Notes: generated from the letters alone by a model not told the origin. 60,831 bases of DNA from Acidobacteriota bacterium (GCA_005808475.1 SYLY01000001.1:1-60831); one strand, 5' to 3'. Shown: positions 51,212 through 60,387, numbered from the stretch's first letter. Translations and numbers: made by a program.

Positions 51212-51811
51212 TCAGACCGCCATGCCGAGCTTGCCCGCCTCGTACAGGCGGCGGTCCATTCGAAAGCGGCGGGCGCGGGGCGGCAATACGGGGCTGTGCG
51301 ACAGACCGGCGAGGAACTCGGGGACGTCCCAAACGTCATCTTCGTTGACGCGCCACTCGATCGGGTCGAACCGGCGGAGCGAGACGGGGCGGGAATATCC
51401 GCGCAAGGTCTTTTCGCCGGCGAGATTGTAGTAGTGCTCGAAGTAGGACATCGCCAGCTCGCGCGGCGTGCGGTACACGGGAGACCGGTAGCGCAGCCCC
51501 GCGTAGTTGGACTTGGCGATCGCCCCCCAGAGATCGCGTTCGCGAAACACGGCGAGCACGTGATCGTCGTCGCGCACCGCTTCCAGGTCGAGCAGCAGGG
51601 GCGGATGCCCGTGGAACTCGAGCGCGGCGGCGGCGAACATGGCGCCTTCCATGCAGTGCCCGACAAGGTCGCGCATCAAGCGGCGCGGAGAACGGCAAGT
51701 GATTCCGCCAGGCTCTTTGTTGTAAGCGACGTTGTCGTCGAGGAAGGCCTGGATCTTCTCCGGAGTCCGCAACCCTCGCAGCAGGCTCCGCTCGGCGGCC
51801 GTATAGGACAT
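51212..51811 (-). CDS. Conserved-looking hypothetical protein, possible papain/transglutaminase fold
   Basis: A 199-residue cytoplasmic protein with no recognised family. The segment GHCMEGAMFAAAAL followed by DDDHVLAVFRERDLWGAI has the Cys (about residue 53), then His, order of transglutaminase-like or papain-like enzymes, but no catalytic assignment is possible. It lies 18 bases upstream of the uppS stop on the same strand side and may be independent of it. Confidence 0.55.
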   Translation of the reverse strand: MSYTAAERSLLRGLRTPEKIQAFLDDNVAYNKEPGGITCRSPRRLMRDLVGHCMEGAMFAAAALEFHGHPPLLLDLEAVRDDDHVLAVFRERDLWGAIAKSNYAGLRYRSPVYRTPRELAMSYFEHYYNLAGEKTLRGYSRPVSLRRFDPIEWRVNEDDVWDVPEFLAGLSHSPVLPPRARRFRMDRRLYEAGKLGMAV

Positions 51812-51829
51812 GCGCGATAGTGTATCGCG

Positions 51830-52507
51830 TCAGGCGGGTATGTCGCGACGTTCGGCGAGCGGCTCCGGGATGGCGCCGAAGCGGCGCTGGCGGCGATGGA
51901 AGTCGCTCACCGCGGCGGCCAGGTCGCCGCCGTCGAAATCGGGCCACTTGCGTTCGGTGAACCAGAATTCGGCGTAGGCGCACTCCCAGAGCAGGAAATC
52001 GCTGAGGCGCTGTTCGCCGGCCGTGCGGATGAGCAGGTCGACGTCGGGGATCAGCTTGCGTTCGAAGCCTTCGCGGGAATCGGCCCCGGCGCGAGCGGCC
52101 GCGGCGATCGCGTCGCGGGAGGAATAGTCGAGCGCGATGCGGAGATGGACTCGGGAGAGTCCGCGCGTGAGGCGCTCGGCGCGTTCGAGCGATTCGAGCG
52201 CGAAGCCGGGCAGCCGGTCGCGACGGCCGATGGCGCTGACGCGGACGCCGTTCGCGATGCAGCGGTCGGCCTCGCCATCGAGGAACTGGCGGAGCAGCCG
52301 CATGAGGCCGGAGACCTCGGCGGGCGGCCGCTTCCAGTTGTCGGAGGAGAATGCGTAGACCGTCAGGTCGGTGATGCCGAGTCCGGGCGCGGCTTCGAGG
52401 ACTCGCCGGACGGCGCGGGCGCCTTCACGGTGACCGGCCAGTCGCGGGAGTCCGCGATCGCGCGCCCAGCGGCCGTTTCCGTCCATGATGATCGCAACGT
52501 GCAGCAT
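51830..52507 (-). CDS. uppS: Undecaprenyl diphosphate synthase
   Basis: A cis-prenyltransferase making the C55 carrier lipid for cell-wall synthesis. The 225-residue protein starts [15 protein letters not shown] (substrate-binding Asp in MDGNGRW) and includes [22 protein letters not shown] and the terminal [28 protein letters not shown] longer in-frame start at 52576 is rejected because a good promoter lies between it and this ATG, predicting a leaderless transcript. Confidence 0.95.
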   Translation of the reverse strand: MLHVAIIMDGNGRWARDRGLPRLAGHREGARAVRRVLEAAPGLGITDLTVYAFSSDNWKRPPAEVSGLMRLLRQFLDGEADRCIANGVRVSAIGRRDRLPGFALESLERAERLTRGLSRVHLRIALDYSSRDAIAAAARAGADSREGFERKLIPDVDLLIRTAGEQRLSDFLLWECAYAEFWFTERKWPDFDGGDLAAAVSDFHRRQRRFGAIPEPLAERRDIPA

Positions 52508-52513
52508 GAGCCC

Positions 52514-52542
52514 ATTATGCAGGCGGCCCCTGAGATTGTAAA
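52514..52542 (-). promoter_or_regulatory. uppS promoter, predicted leaderless
   Basis: On the minus strand, TTTACA (52537-52542, 5/6) is followed after 17 bases by CATAAT (52514-52519, 5/6), with TG just before the -10. The -10 ends six bases before the uppS ATG, so transcription would begin at or next to the start codon. Confidence 0.55.
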
Positions 52543-52560
52543 GTACTTTTTTTTGAAAAG

Positions 52561-53076
52561 TCAAGATGCTTTCCACACGGGCCGCAAATCCAAAACGAAC
52601 CCGCCAGCGATGCCCTCACCCGCGATTTCGTCGATACCGGTCAACGACTCGGGCTCGCGGCCGGGACGGAAGACAGTGACGGTGCGAGTCTTCGGCTGGA
52701 TCATCCAACCGAGTTCGGCGCCGTTCTCGATCCACTCCGCCATCTTCGCCGCCGTGCGCTTGGGCCCGTCGGGAGGGGACAGCAGTTCGATCACGAACTC
52801 CGGACATCCCCGCTGTTTGAACCGCTCGCGCGAACTGAGCGCCGCATCGGGCGACCGGCGCGCTCCGTTCGGCAGCTCGCAACCGGTGCTCGAGTCGGTG
52901 GCGATACCACGAACTCCGTCGTCCGCCCAGTTGCCGACCTGCCGGGCGATGCTCGAATTACGCCTCCCTGTCTCCGGGTCGGTGGGAGGCATGATCACGA
53001 TCTCACCCTCCTCCGTGCACTCGATCCGGTAGTCCTCGTACCGTTCGCAGATCTCCCGGAACTTCTCGTCCGACAT
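52561..53076 (-). CDS. Uma2-family (DUF820) nuclease-fold protein, copy 1
   Basis: A 171-residue restriction-endonuclease-like (PD-(D/E)XK) Uma2 protein. Visible fold motifs are SPDAALSS (Asp), EFVIELLSP (Glu) and TAAKMAEW with the conserved lysine, then LGWMIQP. The family is very common in cyanobacteria, planctomycetes and related genomes, and its function is unproven. It is about 82% identical to the next copy, but differs strongly across residues 38-68. Confidence 0.88.
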   Translation of the reverse strand: MSDEKFREICERYEDYRIECTEEGEIVIMPPTDPETGRRNSSIARQVGNWADDGVRGIATDSSTGCELPNGARRSPDAALSSRERFKQRGCPEFVIELLSPPDGPKRTAAKMAEWIENGAELGWMIQPKTRTVTVFRPGREPESLTGIDEIAGEGIAGGFVLDLRPVWKAS

Positions 53077-53091
53077 CTCCGGGCCCAGACT

Positions 53092-53667
53092 TTAGAATTC
53101 CCGCCAGACAGGACGAAGATCCAAGACGAAGCCTTCAGCGATCCCTTCGCCCGCGATCTCGTCGATGCCGGTCAACGCCTCGGGTGTGCGGCCGCGACGG
53201 AAGACGGTGACGGTGCGAGTCTTCGGCTGGATCATCCAGCCGAGCTCGGCGCCGTTCTCGATCCACTCCGCCATCTTCGCCGCCGTGCGCTTCGGCCAGT
53301 CGGAAGGGGACAGCAGCTCGATGACGAACTCGGGACATCCACGCTGCTTGAACCGCGCGAGCGAACTGAGCGCCGCATCGGGCGACCGGCGAGCTCCGTT
53401 CGGCAGCTTGAATCCGGTGCTCGAATCGGCGATCTCCACATGGCTCCGGTTACGAGCCCACATGTACAACTGTCCGGTGATCGCACTGTTGCGCACCCCT
53501 GTCTCCGGGTCGGTGGGCGGCATGATGACGATCTCCCCCTCTTCCGTGCATTCGATCCGGTAATCCTCGTACCGTTCGCAGATCTCCCGGAACTTCTCGT
53601 CCGTCATCTCCGGGACGCTGTATTGCACGGGCAAGTGCGATTCCTCCACCAACAGCGCGAAAGCCAT
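53092..53667 (-). CDS. Uma2-family (DUF820) nuclease-fold protein, copy 2
   Basis: A 191-residue paralogue with the same [17 protein letters not shown] and AAKMAEW motifs and an additional 20-residue N-terminus (MAFALLVEESHLPVQYSVPE). Lies upstream of copy 1, with 15 bases between its stop and the copy 1 start. A tandem gene duplication is evident. In residues 58-88 its sequence (VRNSAITGQLYMWARNRS) differs from copy 1 while flanks are nearly identical. Confidence 0.88.
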   Translation of the reverse strand: MAFALLVEESHLPVQYSVPEMTDEKFREICERYEDYRIECTEEGEIVIMPPTDPETGVRNSAITGQLYMWARNRSHVEIADSSTGFKLPNGARRSPDAALSSLARFKQRGCPEFVIELLSPSDWPKRTAAKMAEWIENGAELGWMIQPKTRTVTVFRRGRTPEALTGIDEIAGEGIAEGFVLDLRPVWREF

Positions 53668-53720
53668 TTACACCTCCTCCCCCCACACCGCGCGGTGTGC
53701 TTGCTCGAGCCGGAACAACC

Positions 53721-54659
53721 TCATCCCCCGATGATAGCGCCGGGCTTCAACCGGTGCAGCGTCCGCGCCCACTCCGGAGCCTTGCCCAATCGCCCCCCCG
53801 CCGACCACACCACCTCGGCCACGTACACCGATCCATCGGCCGCCGCCCAAACGTCGTGAGGCGCGTAGAACCCCGTGTCCCGCCGCCAAAGCAGCTTGCC
53901 GTTCCTGTCGAACAGACTCAGGCGGCCGCCCGGCGATTCCGGCGCTTCCATCCAGGGCCACCGCCCCGCGACGTTGCCCAATTCCGTCACCCATAGATCG
54001 CCGCCCGGCGTGACGAAAATATCGGTGGGCCGCACGACATCCGCCCATGTCTCGACATGGCGCCCGTCCTGCTCGAAAAACTCGAGCCGCGTGTTCTCGC
54101 GGTCGGCCACCACCACCAAGCCGCGGCTATCGACGGCGATCCCGTGGGGGATGCGGAACTCCCCGTGTCCGCCGCCGGGCTCGCCCCACGACGCGATCCA
54201 CTCGCCCGCCGCGGAGAATCGATGGACCCGCGCGTTGCCGTAGCCGTCGCACACGAACATCTCACCGGCTTCGTTCAATGCGAGGTTCGTCGGATAGTGG
54301 AATGGCCCGGCCCCCCGCTCGATCTGCCGGTAGTCGAAGTCGCGCATGCCGGTATCGGTGGGCCGCCCCGGAGTCCCGAGCGTCAGCAGGAGTTCGCCCG
54401 ACGGCGAGTACTTGTACACGGCATGGCCGAAGTCGTCGGTCAGGTACACCGAGTCGTCCGGTCCGATGTAGATGCCGTGTGGCCGCTCGAAGCGGTGCTC
54501 CCAGGCGCCCAGGCGCGCGCCGTCCGCGTCGAAGATCTGAACGGCGTTCGCCGCGCGGGCGTAGACGAACACGCGCCCGCCGGAATCCACCGCCACTCCC
54601 ACCGCTTCGATGAAATCGGGGCTCATCGGCGGGCCCCAGCCGCTTTCCAAGTGTTTCAT
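53721..54659 (-). CDS. NHL-repeat six-bladed beta-propeller protein
   Basis: A 312-residue protein with recurring NHL-type blades: FIEAVGVAVDSGGRVFVYARA, FERPHGIYIGPDDSVYLTDDF, HYPTNLALNEAGEMFVCDGYG, FRIPHGIAVDSRGLVVVADRE and TDIFVTPGGDLWVTELG. It resembles the peptidyl-alpha-hydroxyglycine lyase-like propeller but no catalytic assignment is made. No signal peptide is seen at MKHLESGWG. The start overlaps the stop of the esterase gene by 4 bases. Confidence 0.85.
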   Translation of the reverse strand: MKHLESGWGPPMSPDFIEAVGVAVDSGGRVFVYARAANAVQIFDADGARLGAWEHRFERPHGIYIGPDDSVYLTDDFGHAVYKYSPSGELLLTLGTPGRPTDTGMRDFDYRQIERGAGPFHYPTNLALNEAGEMFVCDGYGNARVHRFSAAGEWIASWGEPGGGHGEFRIPHGIAVDSRGLVVVADRENTRLEFFEQDGRHVETWADVVRPTDIFVTPGGDLWVTELGNVAGRWPWMEAPESPGGRLSLFDRNGKLLWRRDTGFYAPHDVWAAADGSVYVAEVVWSAGGRLGKAPEWARTLHRLKPGAIIGG

Positions 54660-55519
54660 GATGCCGCCTGTCCCGGCCGTCTCTTCAAGACGTCCGATAT
54701 CCATTCCCGCAACACGCGCCGCTCGGGAACGTCCCGCAGCACCCACGCGTCGCTATGATTTCGAAAGTTCACCGCCTGGAAGGCGAACGGCGCGCGCACT
54801 CCCGTCGTCGAGAGGTACTGCCGTGTGTCTTCCACCGACTGTTCGTGGCAAATGAACTGCGCCCTTCCGTTGAGCCGCCGCAAGCGCTGCAGCGCGGAAA
54901 AGCGGTCGCTCGCCGGATACTCCCAGCCGCTGACGCCGTCGTAATGACTGAACGGCACGAACGCGAGCCACTGCCTCGCGATGGCGTCGTTGCGCAGACC
55001 GATGTAGTTGCAAGCGATCGCGCCGCGCGAAAAGCCGGTCAGGATCACCGAGTTCGGGTCGCCGCGATATTCGTAGCAGACGCGCTCCACGGCCTTGCGG
55101 CAGTAGTCCGCCGTGGCGTCGGCGTCGCCCCACCAGATCGCTTCGTTGCGGCGCTCCCGTTTGTTGACGCACGGCACGCCGATCCAGATGAAGTCGAATC
55201 CACCCGAGATTCCGTAGCCGAGATTGCTGCCTTCCACGCGGCCGGTGGAGACATCGCCGAACGGGCTCTGGTAGTTGCCGTTCCCGGCGTATTCCACGAT
55301 CACCGGAAAGCGGCGGTCCGAGTTCCAGTTCGACGGCAGGTAGAGCGCGTGATGCACGCCGGTCCCGGCGTATTCGTGCAAGGTGTGGCGCACCCGCCTT
55401 CCGGCGGCGGGAGCGGCGTCGATCATCTCGGGTGTGACCAGGTCCGCGGGCACGGACCGGATGTCGGGGAAGCTCTGCGCGGCGGCAAGCAACGCTCCGA
55501 AGTCGCGGCGGCTCAGCAT
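54656..55519 (-). CDS. Exported alpha/beta-hydrolase (esterase-like)
   Basis: A 287-residue alpha/beta-hydrolase. The nucleophile elbow is GFSRGAIACNYIG (Ser in GxSxG). The probable acid is in CHEQSVEDTRQY and the probable His in NFRNHSDAW. The N-terminus MLSRRDFGALLAAAQ suggests Tat or Sec export. Strand motif FPVIVEYAGNGNY is typical of depolymerase or carboxylesterase relatives. It is coupled to the NHL propeller gene and diverges from the GMC oxidoreductase gene by 38 bases. Confidence 0.82.
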   Translation of the reverse strand: MLSRRDFGALLAAAQSFPDIRSVPADLVTPEMIDAAPAAGRRVRHTLHEYAGTGVHHALYLPSNWNSDRRFPVIVEYAGNGNYQSPFGDVSTGRVEGSNLGYGISGGFDFIWIGVPCVNKRERRNEAIWWGDADATADYCRKAVERVCYEYRGDPNSVILTGFSRGAIACNYIGLRNDAIARQWLAFVPFSHYDGVSGWEYPASDRFSALQRLRRLNGRAQFICHEQSVEDTRQYLSTTGVRAPFAFQAVNFRNHSDAWVLRDVPERRVLREWISDVLKRRPGQAAS

Positions 55520-55557
55520 GAGCTACCAGTTTAACCGCGCTACAATGCCTAGCGGCA

Positions 55558-57258
55558 ATGGCAAATCCATTCTATGACGTAGTCGTCATCGGCTCGGGCG
55601 CCGGTGGCGGAACCGCCGTTCACGTGCTGACGGCGAAAGGTATTCAGTGCGCCCTGCTCGAGGCCGGTCCGATGCTCGATCCGGCCAAGGAGTACAAGGA
55701 GCACAAGTGGCCGCACGACTACGACCATCGCGGCGCCGAAGAGGGCGGTAAGAGCTATTTCGGCGAGGGAAAGCCGTTCGGATTCTTCTCCACAACGAGC
55801 GGTGGATGGCAGCTCGACGGCGAGCCCTACACCGTCGCGCCGGGCAGCCAGTTCCAGTGGTTCCGTTCGCGCATCATCGGCGGCCGCACCAACCACTACG
55901 GCCGCATGTCGTTCCGGTTCGCCGACTACGACTTCAAGCCGTACGATCGCGACGGGCTCGGCACGAACTGGCCGATCTCCTATGAGGACATCTCGCCCTA
56001 CTACGACAAGGCGGAGGAGTTCATCGGCGTGGTGGGCTCGATGGAAGGCATCCGCAGCGCGCCCGACGGCAAGTTCCACACGCCGCCGCCGGCGAAAGTG
56101 CACGAGATGCTCATCAAGAAGTCGTGCGACAAGCTCGGCATTCCGTGCATCCCGAACCGGCGCGCCGTGATCACCAAGTCCATCAACGGCCGCGCCGCAT
56201 GCCACTTCTGCGGTCAGTGCGGCCGGGGATGCATGACGGCTTCCAACTACGCGTCCAGCCAGGTGCAAGTGTTCCCCGCCATGAAGACCGGGAAGCTGAA
56301 GGTCTATGACATGGCGATGGTCCGCGAAGTCGCCGTGGACGGGAACGGCAAGGTGAACGGCGTCATTTACGTCGACAAGCGGACGCGCAAGGAAATGCGG
56401 ATCGATTGCCGCGTGTGCATCGTGGCGGCGAGCGCTTGCGAATCGGCGCGCATTTTGCTCAATTCCAAGTCGAGCGCGTTTCCGAATGGGTTGGCGAACG
56501 GATCGGGGCTGGTGGGCCGTTATCTGATGGACACTGTCGGCTTCGGCCTGTCGGGTTACGTTCCGGCCCTCGAGGGCATGCCGCACTACGACACCGACGG
56601 CGCGGGCGGCGCGCATCTCTACATGCCGTGGTGGCTTTGGGACAAGCACGAGAAGCTCGACTTCCCGCGCGGCTACCACATCGAGATCGGCGGCGGCTAC
56701 GGACTGCCCGGCGTGGGCAGCTACCATGGCCAGGCCCGCCGCTTCGGCTACGGCGCGGAAATGAAGAAGGAGATCCGCAAGGGCTACGGCGCAGGCGTCG
56801 GATTCGCCGGCCGCGGCGAGATGATTCCGAACGAGCATTCCTACATGGAGATCGATCCCGGCGTGGTGGACCAGTGGGGCATCCCCGTCGCGCGATTCCA
56901 CTTCAAGTGGACCGACTACGAGTGGAAGCAGGCGCGCCACATGGAGAGAGTGTTCGCCGAAATCATTGAAGGGATGGGCGGGCGCGTCACCGGCTTGAGC
57001 GCCGCGCAGCGCGAAGCCGACGGCATCTCGATCCCGGGCACGATCATCCACGAAGTGGGAACGGCGCGAATGGGAACCAACGCGAAGAACTCCGTGCTCA
57101 ACGGCTACGGCCAGGCGCACGACGCAAAGAACCTGTTCGTGATGGACGGCGCCAGCTTCGTCTCCAATCCCGACAAGAACCCGACGCTGACGATCAACGC
57201 GCTGGCTTGGCGCGGTTGCGACTATCTGGCGGAGGAGATGAGGAAAGGCAATGTTTAA
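55558..57258 (+). CDS. GMC-family FAD oxidoreductase with a ferredoxin-like cysteine motif
   Basis: A 566-residue FAD-dependent oxidoreductase acting on sugars, polyols or alcohols. It has the FAD-binding VVVIGSGAGGGTAVHVL, the RIIGGRTNHYGRMSFRF substrate-loop region, and the C-terminal GTARMGTNAKNSVLNGYGQAHDAKNLFVMDGASF. In the middle sits CHFCGQCGRGC (Cys215, 218, 221, 225; C-x2-C-x2-C-x3-C), which could hold an iron-sulfur cluster as in FAD-dependent glucose/fructose dehydrogenases. A -10-like TACAAT lies at 55541-55546. Its stop overlaps the subunit-3 gene by 8 bases. Confidence 0.9.
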   Translation: MANPFYDVVVIGSGAGGGTAVHVLTAKGIQCALLEAGPMLDPAKEYKEHKWPHDYDHRGAEEGGKSYFGEGKPFGFFSTTSGGWQLDGEPYTVAPGSQFQWFRSRIIGGRTNHYGRMSFRFADYDFKPYDRDGLGTNWPISYEDISPYYDKAEEFIGVVGSMEGIRSAPDGKFHTPPPAKVHEMLIKKSCDKLGIPCIPNRRAVITKSINGRAACHFCGQCGRGCMTASNYASSQVQVFPAMKTGKLKVYDMAMVREVAVDGNGKVNGVIYVDKRTRKEMRIDCRVCIVAASACESARILLNSKSSAFPNGLANGSGLVGRYLMDTVGFGLSGYVPALEGMPHYDTDGAGGAHLYMPWWLWDKHEKLDFPRGYHIEIGGGYGLPGVGSYHGQARRFGYGAEMKKEIRKGYGAGVGFAGRGEMIPNEHSYMEIDPGVVDQWGIPVARFHFKWTDYEWKQARHMERVFAEIIEGMGGRVTGLSAAQREADGISIPGTIIHEVGTARMGTNAKNSVLNGYGQAHDAKNLFVMDGASFVSNPDKNPTLTINALAWRGCDYLAEEMRKGNV

Positions 57259-57928
57259 CGATCCGAATCGCCGCGAGATCATTCGCGCCCTGGCGCTCGG
57301 GTTGACCGCCGCCGGCGTCATGGACGCCGATGCCGCGCAGCATGTCCATGCCGCCACCGGCGCCGAGAAGGCCAAGGGTCCCTACAAGGTGAAGGCGTTC
57401 CAGCCGCACGAATACCAGACCATCGCCCGGCTGGCCGAGATCATCGTGCCGAAAGACGATATTTCCGGGTCGGCCGTGGACGCGGGCGCGCCCGAGTTCA
57501 TCGATACGCTTTCGAGCCAGAACGAGCGGCTGGCCGGCATCTTCCATGGGGGGCTCGCCTGGCTCGACGCGGAGATGCGGCAGCGGTATGGGAAGCGCTT
57601 CGTCGAGGCGTCTCCCCAGCAGCAGACGCGGATGCTCGACGTGTTGGTGGCGGCGGAGAAGGAAGAGGCGGCGCGGCGTAGCGAGGAGTTGGTTTACCGC
57701 CGGTCGAACGATTACCGGCAGTTCAGCAACTACACGGTGAAGCGGCCCTCGCCATTGGGCCCGGGCATTACGTTCTTCGACTGGGTGCGGAAGATGAGCG
57801 TCGACGCGTTCTATACGAGCCCGACCGGCATCAAGGACCTGGACTACCGCGGGAATCGCGGCATGTCCAAGTACGTGGTGCCCCAGGAGGCGATCGACTG
57901 GGCGATGAAGCGGAGTCCGTTCGCCTAG
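57251..57928 (+). CDS. Gluconate 2-dehydrogenase subunit 3-like protein
   Basis: A 225-residue small subunit partner of the GMC oxidoreductase, overlapping its end by 8 bases. The N-terminus has NRREIIRALALGLTAAG, a Tat-like signal that may carry the complex across the membrane. Family core: TIARLAEIIVPKDDISGSAVDAGAPEFIDTL and MLDVLVAAEKEEAARR. Convergent with the next gene, 8 bases apart. Confidence 0.9.
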   Translation: MFNDPNRREIIRALALGLTAAGVMDADAAQHVHAATGAEKAKGPYKVKAFQPHEYQTIARLAEIIVPKDDISGSAVDAGAPEFIDTLSSQNERLAGIFHGGLAWLDAEMRQRYGKRFVEASPQQQTRMLDVLVAAEKEEAARRSEELVYRRSNDYRQFSNYTVKRPSPLGPGITFFDWVRKMSVDAFYTSPTGIKDLDYRGNRGMSKYVVPQEAIDWAMKRSPFA

Positions 57929-57936
57929 TCTTCCGA

Positions 57937-58905
57937 TCAGTGCTTGTAAACGACGGGCCGCGCGTGGGGAGCCGCCTGCCGCATCAGCTTCTCGAACTCG
58001 GCCTGCGGGGCCGACATCGAAAATCGCAATGTTCGTCCGGCGGCGTCGGTCTGCAGCGAATTGAGCAGGGTCACCAACGCGTTGCCTTCGCCGCGGATGT
58101 TCGAACCGGCCATCTGGCCCAGAAATTTCATGATGTCGCCGAGCGCCGCCGCGTCTTTGTCCGAGCGCATCGAAGCCTCGCCGGACAGCGTAACGGTGGC
58201 GCCGAAGTTCAGTCCGAGCGCCACGTTCTCGATCCCCTGCACGACCGTGCCTTGCAGCAGCGCGTCCATCGAGTTGCCGGCCGGATCGCCGGGGACGGGG
58301 CGCTTCTTCACCTGCGGCGCGAAGCGGGCGGGCGACACCGTGGTAAGCACCCAGGCGTCATGCTGGGCGCTGGCGGCCTGCACTCGCGCGGCGAGGCCCG
58401 CGTCGGCCACCACGCCCTTCACCGATCGATCCACGGCGGCCTTCACCGCGGTATCGGCGCCGAAGACCAAGCCCCCCGCAAGGAACGCGGCCCACTGCGA
58501 GTTGGCGCCCGTGCCCTTTCCGAGCATGGTGACGCCATTGTAAGCGGTCAGATTCGCGCCGCCCTTCAATCCCGCGACTCCGGTCAGCTTGGCCTGATCG
58601 AACGTTCCGCGCACGATCACCAGCGCGTTGGACCGCATCGCGGCGTCCGGCGAGATCAGGACCACCTCGCGCAGGTCGCGACGGAGATCGAAGCCGAGCA
58701 GGTCGGACATCTTCCGGAAATCCTCTTCGGCGACATTGAGTTGGGCCAGCGCGTTCTGCCCGAGCGGCGACGCCTTGACACGGTCGAAATCGAATCCGGC
58801 GACGACGGCCGCGCCCGGTCCAATCGTGTTCAACACCGTCTGGTCGACGGCGGCGGCTGGAAACGCGGCAAGCGCCAGCGCGAATAAGGAAGGTTTCAGT
58901 TTCAT
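57937..58905 (-). CDS. Exported protein of unknown function
   Basis: A 322-residue protein with a signal peptide (MKLKPSLFALALAAFPAAA). Alternating beta strands and helices (AVVAGFDFDRVKASPLGQ, EVVLISPDAAMRSNALVIVRG, TYNGVTMLGKG, VLTTVSPARFAPQ) resemble hypothetical Acidobacteriota periplasmic proteins with DUF3352-like character; no catalytic motif was found. It diverges from the efflux adaptor gene across a 205-base region. Confidence 0.6.
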   Translation of the reverse strand: MKLKPSLFALALAAFPAAAVDQTVLNTIGPGAAVVAGFDFDRVKASPLGQNALAQLNVAEEDFRKMSDLLGFDLRRDLREVVLISPDAAMRSNALVIVRGTFDQAKLTGVAGLKGGANLTAYNGVTMLGKGTGANSQWAAFLAGGLVFGADTAVKAAVDRSVKGVVADAGLAARVQAASAQHDAWVLTTVSPARFAPQVKKRPVPGDPAGNSMDALLQGTVVQGIENVALGLNFGATVTLSGEASMRSDKDAAALGDIMKFLGQMAGSNIRGEGNALVTLLNSLQTDAAGRTLRFSMSAPQAEFEKLMRQAAPHARPVVYKH

Positions 58906-59072
58906 CGGGCCCTCGGTACCTACTACGATAGCGCGGCGCGAAAGGTTCCGCCGGAGCCGGCGGCCGCGGCCGGACGGCGCGTCCCAATACCGGACACTTT
59001 GCTGGGGCCGGGCACGAGCCAGTGCGACGGCCATCTCCTTTTCGCACAGCATCTTGGAACCCCTCGCGACAC

Positions 59073-59093
59073 TCTGGCGCCCGGCGTGCCAGA
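59073..59093. promoter_or_regulatory. 21-bp inverted repeat upstream of the exporter operon
   Basis: TCTGGC (59073-59078) and GCCAGA (59088-59093) are perfect inverted arms with a 9-base centre, 18 bases before the adaptor ATG. The position suits a repressor operator or a leader hairpin of the export operon. No regulator gene is adjacent. Confidence 0.4.
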
Positions 59094-59110
59094 CTAAGGA
59101 CGGGATATTC

Positions 59111-60364
59111 ATGGACGTACCCAGAAAAGACGCCGCCAAAAAGAAGTGGATCCGCCGGATCTCGATTCTGGCGGTCGTGACCGCGGCGATCGCCGCCGCC
59201 ACCGTGTCGCTGGCCAAGCTCGAGAAGGCCGCGCCGGTGGTGGAAGCCGGCTCCGTTTGGCCCGGCGAAGTCACGCGTGGTCCGATGATGCGGCAGGAAC
59301 GCGGGCTGGGAACCTTGGTCGCCGAAGAGGTCCTTTGGATTCCCGCAAGCACCGACGGCCGCGTGGAGAAGATCGTGATCCGGCCCGGCGCGCTGGTCGG
59401 ACCGAATACGGTGATCCTCACGCTGAGCAACCCGGAACTCCAACTCACCTCCCTCGACGCCGAATATCAGGTCAAGGCTTCCGAGGCCCGGCTGCTGGAC
59501 CTCAAGGTCCAGTTGGAAAGCCAGACTCTGACGCAACTGGCGGAACTCGCTCAGATCGAATCGGCGTACACGCAGGCCAAACTCCGGCTGGACCGCGACG
59601 AGGCGATGTTCAAGGAACAGCTCATCGTCGAATTGACGGTGAAGCTCTCGCGCGATACGGCCTATCAACTCGACAAGCGGCTCAACCTCGAACGCGAGCG
59701 GCTCCGGATCAAGAGGGAGTCCGTCGATGCGCAACTGGCGGTGCAGCGCGCCGACATCGACAAACTGAAGGCCCTGCTGACGCTCAAGAGGAGCCAGTTG
59801 GATCAACTGACCGTGCGCGCCGGCGCGAACGGTGTGCTGCAGGATCTGCCGGTGCAGGTGGGACAGAAAGTGCCGGCCGGCACCATCCTGGCGAAGGTGG
59901 CGCAACCGGAGCATCTGAAAGCGGAGCTCAAGGTGGCCGAGACGCGGATTAAAGAGGTGCGAATCGGCCAGATCGCTCAGATCGACACGCGCAACGGCAT
60001 CATTCCCGGCCGCGTGTCGCGTATCGAGCCGGCGGCCAAGGAAGGCACGGTTCTGGTCGAGGTACGCCTGGAAGGCAAACTGCCGGAGGGCGCCCGGCCC
60101 GATCTCAGCGTCGACGGCGTGATCGAGATCGAAAAGCTGGACAACGTGATCCATGTGGCGCGCCCGGCGTTCGGCCAGCCCGACTCCACCGTCAGAATGT
60201 TCAAGTTCGATCGTGACGGAAAGACCGCCCGGCGCGTCGAAGTAAAGTTCGGACGCACGTCGGTGAACACGATCGAAGTGAAAGAAGGTCTGCAGCCCGG
60301 CGACAAGATCATCCTGTCCGACATGTCGCAGTGGGACGCGCACGACCGCGTCGTCATCAAGTAG
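59111..60364 (+). CDS. HlyD/MacA-type periplasmic adaptor protein
   Basis: A 417-residue membrane-fusion protein for an ABC exporter. An N-terminal membrane anchor (RISILAVVTAAIAAATVSLA) is followed by a lipoyl-like half (IPASTDGRVEKIVIRPGALVG). A long coiled coil (about 135-240, rich in LESQTLTQLAELAQIES-like heptads), the second lipoyl half (LTVRAGANGVLQDLPVQVGQKV) and a beta-barrel domain follow. The ABC ATPase begins 23 bases downstream. Confidence 0.92.
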   Translation: MDVPRKDAAKKKWIRRISILAVVTAAIAAATVSLAKLEKAAPVVEAGSVWPGEVTRGPMMRQERGLGTLVAEEVLWIPASTDGRVEKIVIRPGALVGPNTVILTLSNPELQLTSLDAEYQVKASEARLLDLKVQLESQTLTQLAELAQIESAYTQAKLRLDRDEAMFKEQLIVELTVKLSRDTAYQLDKRLNLERERLRIKRESVDAQLAVQRADIDKLKALLTLKRSQLDQLTVRAGANGVLQDLPVQVGQKVPAGTILAKVAQPEHLKAELKVAETRIKEVRIGQIAQIDTRNGIIPGRVSRIEPAAKEGTVLVEVRLEGKLPEGARPDLSVDGVIEIEKLDNVIHVARPAFGQPDSTVRMFKFDRDGKTARRVEVKFGRTSVNTIEVKEGLQPGDKIILSDMSQWDAHDRVVIK

Positions 60365-60387
60365 GAAGCCGAGGAGAGCATCGCGCG

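Noticed and set aside
52546..52560. Intrinsic terminator after the Uma2 genes at the T8 run
   Set aside because: The T-run lies on the plus strand; on the coding minus strand it is an A-run, so it cannot serve as the U-tract of a terminator for these genes.
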